From Saprospiraceae bacterium (lineage in GTDB: Bacteria; Bacteroidota; Bacteroidia; Chitinophagales; Saprospiraceae), in assembly GCA_016714445.1 (NCBI GenBank), contig JADJNF010000001.1, positions 1,116,001-1,180,000 of the forward strand: 64,000 nucleotides of DNA, given 5' to 3'. Below the pieces are notes generated by a model. It did no database searches and was not told the origin of the DNA. It saw only the letters and a list, made by a program, of their open reading frames with translations. Shown here one piece after another: positions 1 through 7,144 of the stretch; the first letter of the stretch is position 1, and every line of letters begins with the position of its first letter. Position numbers and translations under genes: made by a program.

Positions 1-1
1 C

Positions 2-973
2 GGAATCGACAAAGATGGAAACTGGTATCTTCAGGATAAGGAAGATTTCCTCTTACATGCAGATGATAATAAACTGATCACATTAAAGCCATCTGAAACT
101 CGCGTATTTCTGGATACCGATGGAAAAAACACTTACCTCTGCCATAGAAAAGACAATACAAAAATTCAGACCATTGACGTTGCGTTTCCGGTTTTGCACG
201 GTGCCTATGGGGAAGATGGTATCATACAGGGATTATTTCGCTCCGTAAACGTGGCTTTTGTAGGCGTGGATCTTATGGCATCGGCCATAGGTATGGATAA
301 AGATATCGCTAAAAGACTATGGAGAGATGCAGGTATACCTATTGCAGCATTTGAAGTAATAGACCAAAGCAATTTATCAAACGTTGATTATGAATCTATG
401 GTAAAAAAACTTGGGTTACCGCTGTTTGTAAAACCTGCCAATGCGGGATCTTCTGTGGGTGTGCATAAAGTGACCAATAAAGAAGAGTATGACGCAGCAG
501 TCAAAGATGCCCTTCAGTACGACAGAAAATTGCTGGTGGAAGAAGCCATCACCGGTATAGAAGTAGAATGTGCTGTTTTAGGTAATGAAAATCCGAAACC
601 ATCTGTCATAGGTGCCATCATGCCTACCGATAAATTTTACTCTTATGATGCTAAATATATCAGCAGTTCGGGGGCAAAACTGATGATACCCGCAGACATA
701 AAACCCGAAATCAGCACATATATCCAGGAAACGGCCATAAAAGCATTTCAATGTGTCGGAGCAGAAGGTTTGTCAAGGGTGGACTTTTTTTTAAAGGCTG
801 ATGACACCATTGTACTCAATGAGATTAATACATTACCAGGATTTACCAGCATCAGCATGTATCCAAAACTTTGGGAAGCTACTGGCTTAGCTTATGCTGA
901 TTTACTGGATGAGCTCATTGATTTGGGCATTCAACGCCATAAAACTATCAGTAAATTAAAAATGGTCTGGTAA
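2..973 (+). CDS. ddl: D-alanine--D-alanine ligase, 3' part (5' end outside window)
   Basis: ATP-grasp ligase that joins two D-alanines for the peptidoglycan precursor; cytoplasmic. The reading frame is open from base 2, so the start lies before the window; 323 residues are visible and roughly 40-50 N-terminal residues are probably missing compared with the family's usual 340-370. The serine/Tyr-loop region reads HGAYGEDG, with the His codon at 197. The ATP-grasp core follows as KPANAGSSVGVHK and EEAITGIEVECAV, and the metal-binding end as NEINTLPGFTS. The TTG at 194 is inside the conserved HGAYGEDG context and is not a real start. No clear terminator follows. The family is certain; D-Ala versus D-Lac specificity is inferred from general similarity only. 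Confidence 0.95.
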   Translation, partial: GIDKDGNWYLQDKEDFLLHADDNKLITLKPSETRVFLDTDGKNTYLCHRKDNTKIQTIDVAFPVLHGAYGEDGIIQGLFRSVNVAFVGVDLMASAIGMDKDIAKRLWRDAGIPIAAFEVIDQSNLSNVDYESMVKKLGLPLFVKPANAGSSVGVHKVTNKEEYDAAVKDALQYDRKLLVEEAITGIEVECAVLGNENPKPSVIGAIMPTDKFYSYDAKYISSSGAKLMIPADIKPEISTYIQETAIKAFQCVGAEGLSRVDFFLKADDTIVLNEINTLPGFTSISMYPKLWEATGLAYADLLDELIDLGIQRHKTISKLKMVW

Positions 974-1007
974 AAGTTAATTTGGTTTTACCGGTTTAAT
1001 CTTACAA

Positions 1008-1240
1008 GCCCTTTTGATCCCCTGCTCAGCGGATTTGCTACGTCGCTGTGTTGCTATAGCTACGTCATAAATCGTGGCAGATTATTTAATCAGTTTGAAG
1101 TATCTTTGTATAGTGTGAGAACAGAGTATCAGTGTTTAGTCTGAGCTGAATAGGTACGAGATGTATTTATCTGCTCGATACTGGGCAGACAGGTCAGGCC
1201 AGTAGCGGACGGAAACTTGCGCCCAGCAGGGGAACATAAG
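1008..1240. other. GC-rich intergenic patch before the orphan lipoprotein
   Basis: The stretch between ddl and the lipoprotein gene is visibly richer in G and C than the flanking genes, especially 1186-1230. It contains a repeated octamer GCTACGTC (near 1037 and 1070) and the string AGCGGACGGAAACTTGCGCCCA, cited here only as the motif around 1205-1226. It has no open reading frame worth calling. Composition and short repeats suggest a remnant of a mobile or repetitive element; this is inference. Confidence 0.35.
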
Positions 1241-1244
1241 TTTG
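1237..1244 (+). promoter_or_regulatory. -7 box TAAGTTTG of the lipoprotein gene
   Basis: Perfect match to the Bacteroidota -7 consensus TAnnTTTG, with a TTG 17 bases upstream (1217-1219) as a possible -33 element. The box contains the upstream TTG codon at 1242, which argues for translation from the ATG at 1266. No transcript data. Confidence 0.4.
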
Positions 1245-1265
1245 ACAATAATAAATTTTAAACAA

Positions 1266-1625
1266 ATGAATTTTACAAAAGAGCTTTTATTTATAATAAT
1301 TATTCTATTGAATATTTCTTGTGAAAAGAAAACCCATACAATAATATTTAATAGCGGTAATTTGGAATCTGAGATCCTGGTGCCTCCATCAGGATGTTAC
1401 AAAACAAAATTTACTGCAAATGGGACTTTAAATTGTGATCTTAAATTAGATTTATATATGGACAATAAGAAAACAAATTTTGTTGAACATTTAAAGCTAA
1501 CAGGAATCTATTCAGGCAAAGAAATTTATAGTGCTGATTGGTACGAAAATAAAATGCAATTAAAAGTAAATCCGGACAGTTGTATTTTTGATGGCTTTGA
1601 GATCAAAGTAGAGTTCTTTGATTAA
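1266..1625 (+). CDS. Small predicted lipoprotein of unknown function
   Basis: I do not recognise this 119-residue protein. It begins MNFTKELLFIIIILLNISC, a short hydrophobic signal ending in a lipobox-like LNISC, so it is probably lipidated at the Cys and exported. The mature part has three further cysteines and a beta-rich look, without recognisable motifs. I chose the ATG at 1266, not the in-frame TTG at 1242, because the TTG falls inside a -7 promoter box. It stands alone between ddl and a palindrome cluster, is more AT-rich than the DNA before it, and may be a recently acquired or rapidly evolving orphan. Confidence 0.6.
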   Translation: MNFTKELLFIIIILLNISCEKKTHTIIFNSGNLESEILVPPSGCYKTKFTANGTLNCDLKLDLYMDNKKTNFVEHLKLTGIYSGKEIYSADWYENKMQLKVNPDSCIFDGFEIKVEFFD

Positions 1626-2019
1626 TATTTCTAATTTCTTGCTTTATAGTAATAATACCGGTTGAAGTTTATAACTTCGATCCCATAAATTAGCATTTAT
1701 AATGCGCTAAATGCAAATATGGCAAACAAAAGCGCCTCACTCCAAATACCTTCAATATGCTATTTTTGTATGATCAAAATGCTTATCAATTTAAAACTTT
1801 TACAATATTTATCAGGTTGATATTATTCTTAAACATAACTCAAGCTTTTTACTGAGATGAATTTGAAAAATCTTGATGTATGGGATCGCAGATGCAATCT
1901 GCGACCATCGTGGTTTTTTTAGACGTTGCAGTGTATAGGTGTACATACACTTTATCATTGCCCAAAATCTACAAGTTGTCTACCCTGTTTTTTCAAACGC
2001 AAATTATCCTGACTCCACA
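1626..2019. repeat. Intergenic region with REP-like cluster of palindromes
   Basis: 394 bases between convergent genes. It holds GAAGTT-TAT-AACTTC (1664-1678), TAGCATTTATAATGCGCTA (1691-1709, imperfect), and TCGCAGAT-GCA-ATCTGCGA (1886-1904, perfect 8-base arms) followed by CCATCGTGG and a T run (1914-1920). CGATCCCA (1678-1685) and TGGGATCG (1881-1888) are exact inverted copies that bracket the unit. The last hairpin plus T run could also terminate the lipoprotein transcript. Layout resembles a paired REP/REPIN unit; no transposase gene is present. The small reading frame at 1939-2169 is not supported. Confidence 0.5.
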
Positions 2020-2685
2020 TTACGGAAAAGGAATGGTCAGCATATAGATTACCGAAGCCAGAAAAGTTATGGCAGAAAAAACCATATAAATCAGCTTCAG
2101 TTTATACTTTCTTGCTGCCGCAGACATCCCGGCAAAAAACAATACCACGGTAAACAAAACAGTAGATAAGGTAAATTTGTCTCCATGGCTATTGGCTTCA
2201 TCCCCTTCATTGATCATATCATAGGATTCACCCCATAAAACGATGGAAGAGTCTATGCGCGTTTCATAGTCCCTGATAGCCGTTGCATGCGAATCATCAT
2301 ACTTTTTAAACAATGCTTCCATTTCTTCATCGGTCCCATCGACTTCGATCATATTCTTAAACGGTTCTGATAAGTATCCTTTATAAAATCTGGCATTTTC
2401 TTCATCATTTCTGTCTTCAGCCAGTTGAAATTGTGAAAACATAATGCCATCCTGGAAATCTCTGAATTCAAATGTGTTCATATCAGAGATACCCTGCAGA
2501 TACATGGTCGATGCTTCTGTCAATGTGGTCACTGCACCGGTATATTTTTGTGACATATGTCCGCCCCACAATGCAGAATAATAGGCCGATGTGGCTGCAA
2601 GAATCGTGGCAATGCCAATGATGGCCGCGCCGAGGTAATCCATCTTATATGATTTTTCTTCTTCGTTCAAATTTTCCAACCACAT
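2020..2685 (-). CDS. Three-helix membrane protein of unknown function
   Basis: 221 residues from the ATG at 2685; the longer frame to 2724 would need a TTG and adds an unlikely leader. An acidic N-terminus is followed by a membrane helix (about residues 16-38, rich in Ala/Ile), a long soluble acidic loop of about 130 residues with many Asp, Glu and Tyr, then two helices at the C-terminus separated by a basic turn (RKYKLK). The loop is probably alpha-helical. I do not recognise the family. It is transcribed divergently from the MacB-like permease and is followed by the palindrome cluster, so it is probably monocistronic. Confidence 0.65.
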   Translation of the reverse strand: MWLENLNEEEKSYKMDYLGAAIIGIATILAATSAYYSALWGGHMSQKYTGAVTTLTEASTMYLQGISDMNTFEFRDFQDGIMFSQFQLAEDRNDEENARFYKGYLSEPFKNMIEVDGTDEEMEALFKKYDDSHATAIRDYETRIDSSIVLWGESYDMINEGDEANSHGDKFTLSTVLFTVVLFFAGMSAAARKYKLKLIYMVFSAITFLASVIYMLTIPFP

Positions 2686-2823
2686 GGTACATTCGTTTTG
2701 ATTAGTTAAATTTTCGTTTATCAATTTACTTCAAATCTTGGCATTTTTTGAAGTTAAATACATTTTGGATACAAATATACTTCTACATGTCACAATACCA
2801 AATTTCAAATAACTCTTAATGTG

Positions 2824-2854
2824 TTTGATGACAAACTTGTCAAAATTAAGTTTG
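2824..2854 (+). promoter_or_regulatory. Canonical promoter with palindromic operator candidate
   Basis: TTTG (2824-2827), a 19-base spacer and TAAGTTTG (2847-2854) match the Bacteroidota TTTG-N19-TAnnTTTG promoter exactly. Between the two boxes lies the palindrome TGACAA-AC-TTGTCA (2829-2842), well placed for a repressor. It would drive the permease at 3014. Confidence 0.45.
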
Positions 2855-3013
2855 ACGAATTATAAACGACGAATTGAATTATCCTTCATAAATACATGAG
2901 CTAATATTTAACATTTTGCCGATAAAACCACTACTTTAATCTAAAGCATTTTAAGAAATGGTTAATAGACACTTTATTTGCATATATTTACCACATTATT
3001 GGTAATAGCTTAT

Positions 3014-4267
3014 ATGATAGTATTCTTCAAAATAGTATGGGAAAGTCTCCAACAGGCACTTGGATCGCTGAGAGGCAATAAACTCAGGACATTTTTGTCT
3101 TTGCTCGGCATCACCATAGGTATCTTTTGTATCATCACTGTAAAATCAGCGGTTGATTCACTCCAAGCCAATATTGTACAAGGTTTTAATGAACTGGGAA
3201 GTGATGTAATTTACCTGGATAAAATGCCATGGAATGAGGATCCCGGTGAAAACTATTGGAAATATGCTAAAAGACCTGATGCTTCTTATGAAGATTATAC
3301 GGCCATAAAAAAGAAATCAAAGCTGACAGAAAATACTTCTTACACTATTTTTACTGGCGGCCGAACCGTTAAACACCTGACCAACTCTGTATCCAATGCA
3401 TTTATCATGGGATCGACTTTTGAATATGCCTCTATTCAGAATCTAAAAATAGCAGAAGGCAGATACTTCTCTACCAATGAATATGAAACCGGAGCAAATA
3501 AAGTCATACTGGGCTACAAAGTATATAATGAGCTTTTTAAAAGTCTGGATGGTGTAGGAAGGGAAGTAAAACTTTTTGGTCAGGACTTTCAGGTCATAGG
3601 ATATATGGAGTCAGAAGGGGACAATGCATTCAACTTTTTAAATTTTGATGACGTCATCTGGATGGGATTCAATACGGTTAAAAAATATGTAAACGTCAAG
3701 GATGAGTCTACTGTAGGCCGTATGCTGAATGTAAAAGCGGTCAAAGGTACAGAAATGGCAGAGCTAAAAGGAGAAATAGCCAGTATAATACGATCTGTAA
3801 GACGACTAAAACCAATGGAAGGAGATAATTTTGCATTAAATGAACTTTCTATGCTGGCTGAAGTACTGGACAAGGTATTTAGTGTGCTTAACATTGCCGG
3901 ATTTATTATCGGAATATTTGCCTTGGTGGTAGGCATGTTTAGTGTGGCCAATATCATGTTTGTTTCCGTCAAAGAACGAACCTCCATCATAGGAATTAAA
4001 AAAGCATTAGGTGCAAAACGTTACATCATCCTTATGGAATTTCTAATCGAAGCCATCATACTTTGTATCATAGGTGGACTGATCGGCTTAACTTTAGTCT
4101 TTATCATCCTGAAAATTATATCCATGCTCATCCCATTTGCCATGACCATGTCTTTGACCAATATGGCCATAGGTGTATTTTCATCTATCATTGTAGGAAT
4201 AATATCCGGGATACTACCGGCATTGCAGGCTTCAGGTATGGACCCGGTAGAAGCAATCAGAGCTTAA
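3014..4267 (+). CDS. MacB/FtsX-type ABC transporter permease
   Basis: 417-residue inner-membrane permease. A short cytoplasmic start with the basic motif NKLRTFLSLLGITIGIF leads into helix 1 (MacB_PCD layout). A large periplasmic domain of about 220 residues follows, then three helices near residues 285-417 carrying the FtsX signature (VGMFSVANIMFVSVKERTSI, then GIKKALGAKR). The ending GMDPVEAIRA is typical of the family. The ATG at 3014 fits family starts better than the TTG at 2978. No ATPase or membrane-fusion partner is encoded nearby, so the cognate ATPase must be elsewhere. Such permeases move lipoproteins, peptides or macrolides; the substrate cannot be told here. Confidence 0.9.
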   Translation: MIVFFKIVWESLQQALGSLRGNKLRTFLSLLGITIGIFCIITVKSAVDSLQANIVQGFNELGSDVIYLDKMPWNEDPGENYWKYAKRPDASYEDYTAIKKKSKLTENTSYTIFTGGRTVKHLTNSVSNAFIMGSTFEYASIQNLKIAEGRYFSTNEYETGANKVILGYKVYNELFKSLDGVGREVKLFGQDFQVIGYMESEGDNAFNFLNFDDVIWMGFNTVKKYVNVKDESTVGRMLNVKAVKGTEMAELKGEIASIIRSVRRLKPMEGDNFALNELSMLAEVLDKVFSVLNIAGFIIGIFALVVGMFSVANIMFVSVKERTSIIGIKKALGAKRYIILMEFLIEAIILCIIGGLIGLTLVFIILKIISMLIPFAMTMSLTNMAIGVFSSIIVGIISGILPALQASGMDPVEAIRA

Positions 4268-4275
4268 ACATAATT

Positions 4276-5289
4276 TTACCATTCCACTACTACTTTACCA
4301 ATAGATTTTCTGGATTCCAGATATTCATGGGCAGCTGCCATTTCTGTGTAAGGAAATATTTTACTCACCTGTGGTTGGATGATGCCTTCATTGGCCATGA
4401 TGACTACATTTGTAAGTATATCTTTAAATACAACAGGCTTAAAGTCAGCGATTCGCAGCATATTGACCGTGATGACTGACTTGGATTGCATCAACAAAGA
4501 AATAGGTGAAAACAAACCAAATCCCCATAGCATACTGATAAGTTTAAGTTTATTTTTTGTGGATTCCATTTGTTCTGCAGCACCATAACATATCATTTTC
4601 CCCCCTGGTGCAAGCAATTTCATACCTTTCTTGAAGACTGTACCGCCGATACTATCAAAAACCACATCTATCTGAGCCCCGCTTTCTTTGATCCTTTTAT
4701 AAAAATCATCTTTGGTATAATCAATTGGATAATCCACACCTGCTTGCCGCAAATAATCCTGTTTGCCGGTCGAAGCAGTTCCATAAATGATACAACCCCG
4801 ATGTTTGGCAATTTGTACCAACAGCCCCCCTACTCCTCCGGCTGCAGCCTGTATCAGCACCCGTTCACCACGATGTAAAGTAGTACAATCTTCTGCGCAA
4901 TAATATGCTGTGCAAGCCTGGGTCGCCAAGACCGTAGCCTCTGCCATATTCATACCATCGGGAATAGCTGCAACTCCATTTATATTGGTCGTAACATACT
5001 CCGCATATCCACCAAAACGGGTCATGGCCACCACTTTTTGACCAATAGAAAATTCCTTTACATTACTGCCTGCTTCTACCACTTCTCCACTCACATCATA
5101 GCCAAGCAAAGCGGGATTGGCGGGCGCATCCGGATAAAGTCCTCTTCTGGCTATCACATCAGCAAAATTTAATCCTGAATACTTTACTTTGATCATCACT
5201 TCGTCTGGTTTCGGTGGTACTGGCTGGATATCCCGAATTTCAAATGATTGTTTTGCATCCCCATATTTGATCAAAAAAATAGCTTTCAT
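4276..5289 (-). CDS. Zinc-free medium-chain reductase, quinone oxidoreductase-like
   Basis: 337 residues, MDR superfamily. The N-terminal GroES-like domain (YSGLNFADVIARRGLYP, then GYDVSGEVVEAG) precedes a Rossmann domain with the NADPH loop AAAGGVGGLLVQIAK around residues 148-162. Zinc-ligand cysteines are absent, as in the quinone reductase and VAT-1-like branches. The expected reaction is NADPH-dependent reduction of quinones or conjugated carbonyls in the cytosol. The C-terminal half has an insertion (about residues 240-275) seen in VAT-1-like members. It converges on the permease gene with an 8-base gap and is divergent from the membrane protein at 5443. Confidence 0.9.
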   Translation of the reverse strand: MKAIFLIKYGDAKQSFEIRDIQPVPPKPDEVMIKVKYSGLNFADVIARRGLYPDAPANPALLGYDVSGEVVEAGSNVKEFSIGQKVVAMTRFGGYAEYVTTNINGVAAIPDGMNMAEATVLATQACTAYYCAEDCTTLHRGERVLIQAAAGGVGGLLVQIAKHRGCIIYGTASTGKQDYLRQAGVDYPIDYTKDDFYKRIKESGAQIDVVFDSIGGTVFKKGMKLLAPGGKMICYGAAEQMESTKNKLKLISMLWGFGLFSPISLLMQSKSVITVNMLRIADFKPVVFKDILTNVVIMANEGIIQPQVSKIFPYTEMAAAHEYLESRKSIGKVVVEW

Positions 5290-5442
5290 GGTGTATCTTA
5301 CTTTTGAATTATATGATTATAGTTGGCTGATTCTATTCAAAATGTAAAAGTACCGATTTCAGACATAAATTATACCAGAAAGTGTATAAATATCATAGCA
5401 AAATATTTACCTTTGGTAGGTACAAAAAATGAAGAACCCAGG

Positions 5443-6216
5443 ATGGACATAAGCATATATACTAAACAAGCAGTAAGTATGGGCACCAAATTAATCAACA
5501 CCATTCCATTTATTGTAAACAATAAACTTTGGCGCGGATTTTTTGAGCATAGATTGGTCATGATTGTAGCAGTATTGACGGCGATAGTCATTCCTTGGTC
5601 TATTTTCAGATACATAGAATCAAAATCGGAAATTTTAAGTTCGTATTCACTTTCCGGGGATCATATTTCTACTGCCAATATCCAGAATTCTGTAAGTTTT
5701 CAATCACTTTTTGAGGGAGGAAATAAGTGGCTGATCCTGATTCTCATTCAAATGCTGGTTGTTTACTTTTCCAATAAAACCATTGAACATCTATCAGGAG
5801 TTAACATACAAATGTCAGGCAAAGAAATGATCCAATCGCAAATCAGAACCATTGTTGTAGTCATCAGAAACTGGATATTTGAATTAATTATAGGAATTGG
5901 GATTTCCATTGTCATAGGTATATTTGGTCCGGATTTTTTGGAAGAATGGCTTAAATTTTTAGTGGGCTGTTATTTTGTTGGTTATCTGTTTATCGATAAC
6001 TATAATCATACATTTGGTATAAACGTAAAAAATAGTACTCCTATAGTGAGAAGACATTTAGGGGCTGCCGTAGTCATTGGGTTTGTAGCCAAAATACTTT
6101 TTTTACTCCCGGTTCTTGGTGCTATATTTGTATCTTTTATCTGTTCTGTAGGTGCTACCTGGTATATGCATACAAGCCCGGACAGACATGCAGGCGTGGA
6201 AGCTTTTGCTGATTAA
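5443..6216 (+). CDS. Multi-pass membrane protein, possibly EI24/CysZ-like
   Basis: 257 residues from the ATG at 5443; the frame extends upstream to a TTG at 5323, but that extension overlaps the divergent gene's promoter space and is not hydrophobic. About five membrane helices: one after the basic HRL near residue 35, one after an amphipathic stretch (WLILILIQMLVVYF), two long ones in the middle, and a C-terminal Pro-Gly-rich pair ending GATWYMH. A proline-rich final helix and an internal KEMIQSQIR-type amphipathic segment recall EI24/CysZ proteins, but the similarity is weak. It is followed after 12 bases by the small secreted protein at 6229 and could be cotranscribed with it. Confidence 0.6.
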   Translation: MDISIYTKQAVSMGTKLINTIPFIVNNKLWRGFFEHRLVMIVAVLTAIVIPWSIFRYIESKSEILSSYSLSGDHISTANIQNSVSFQSLFEGGNKWLILILIQMLVVYFSNKTIEHLSGVNIQMSGKEMIQSQIRTIVVVIRNWIFELIIGIGISIVIGIFGPDFLEEWLKFLVGCYFVGYLFIDNYNHTFGINVKNSTPIVRRHLGAAVVIGFVAKILFLLPVLGAIFVSFICSVGATWYMHTSPDRHAGVEAFAD

Positions 6217-6228
6217 CAAATATTGACA

Positions 6229-6807
6229 TTGAAAAAAGTATTTATATTCTTATTTATCATCTGTACACAGCTTCCTTTTGCTCTGACTAAACTGGTGCTT
6301 CAATGGCAAAAAAAAGCTGTTCGTCGAGAAGTTAAAAAAAGAATCAATGACGGATTAAAAGATGAAGAGTTGGTAAAATTGACTTTTCATCAAGATGATG
6401 TGAATAAACTTTTGAAATGGGCCAAAAAAGATGAATTTGACTTCAATGGCCAGATGTATGATATTGTCAGATCCTGGGAATCAAACGATTCCATCACTTA
6501 TATGTGCTGGAAAGATGACGACGAAAGTATAATCAAACAGCGACTCAATCAACTTTCAGAACTGGAATGGAGTAAAAACACATCCAATAAAAGACAAAAC
6601 GAGAGGAAAACCGATTTTTATAAAACCCTGATTTGTCCAAAACCAGATATCCCATTACAAAAATGGCTTTTTACCAACCAATCAAACCAAGCCAAAATTC
6701 CTTACATTACAAATGATTTCTCTTCATACATCACCTTACCGCACGCTCCACCGCCGGAATATCAAATGTATGGTCTTATTACAAAAGATGAAGTATTAAG
6801 AAGTTGA
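6229..6807 (+). CDS. Small exported protein of the kind found beside TonB receptors
   Basis: 192 residues. A hydrophobic N-terminal segment (KKVFIFLFIICTQLPFALT) acts as signal or anchor, followed by a basic stretch and a compact region with DEFDFNGQMYDIV and a WKDDDES turn. Bacteroidota genomes often carry such a short protein, with the pattern E-F-x-x-x-G-x-M-Y-D, immediately before an outer-membrane TonB receptor; its role is not known to me. Start is uncertain: TTG codons at 6223 and 6229 are both possible and there is no ATG. The TonB receptor at 7145 follows after 337 bases, so an accessory role in its function (for example haem or metal handling) is an inference. Confidence 0.65.
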   Translation: MKKVFIFLFIICTQLPFALTKLVLQWQKKAVRREVKKRINDGLKDEELVKLTFHQDDVNKLLKWAKKDEFDFNGQMYDIVRSWESNDSITYMCWKDDDESIIKQRLNQLSELEWSKNTSNKRQNERKTDFYKTLICPKPDIPLQKWLFTNQSNQAKIPYITNDFSSYITLPHAPPPEYQMYGLITKDEVLRS

Positions 6808-7144
6808 TTTAGAGAGAAAATAATGGACATTACTTTCAAACAATGATTTCCATTTTCTGAGGATTGCACTGGTATTTTCATGTTGTAAATGATCTTTTAT
6901 AAGATATATTGAGTGCTATCTTGTACTAATGTGAAGTTTTATTTCTATAAAATTTGCAGCACAAAACATAAATGTCATACGACTGAAGTTAATATATATC
7001 AAATCCAAAGATATAATATTTATAACGTTGGTATTGTTTTAGTGCAAAAAAAATCCATTGTTTTTGAAATGATGTTTCCATCAGATAATTTCTTCTAAAC
7101 CTACAAAATTTAGACATAAGTTGTTTAATCATAAAAAATAAAAA
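6808..7144. other. Intergenic region before TonB receptor
   Basis: 337 AT-rich bases. No perfect TAnnTTTG box, no convincing hairpin and no RNA gene found. The reading frame 6913-7098 lacks protein-like composition. Possibly a metal- or haem-responsive leader, but nothing in the bases shows this. Confidence 0.3.

Noticed and set aside
1939..2169. 76-codon plus-strand frame at the end of the palindrome cluster
   Set aside because: Overlaps the 3' end of the membrane-protein gene on the other strand and has no promoter or protein-like features.
3589..3990. 133-codon minus-strand frame in the MacB-like gene
   Set aside because: It is fully inside a well-supported gene with membrane helices, and its composition (Ser/Thr-rich) is that of an antisense frame.
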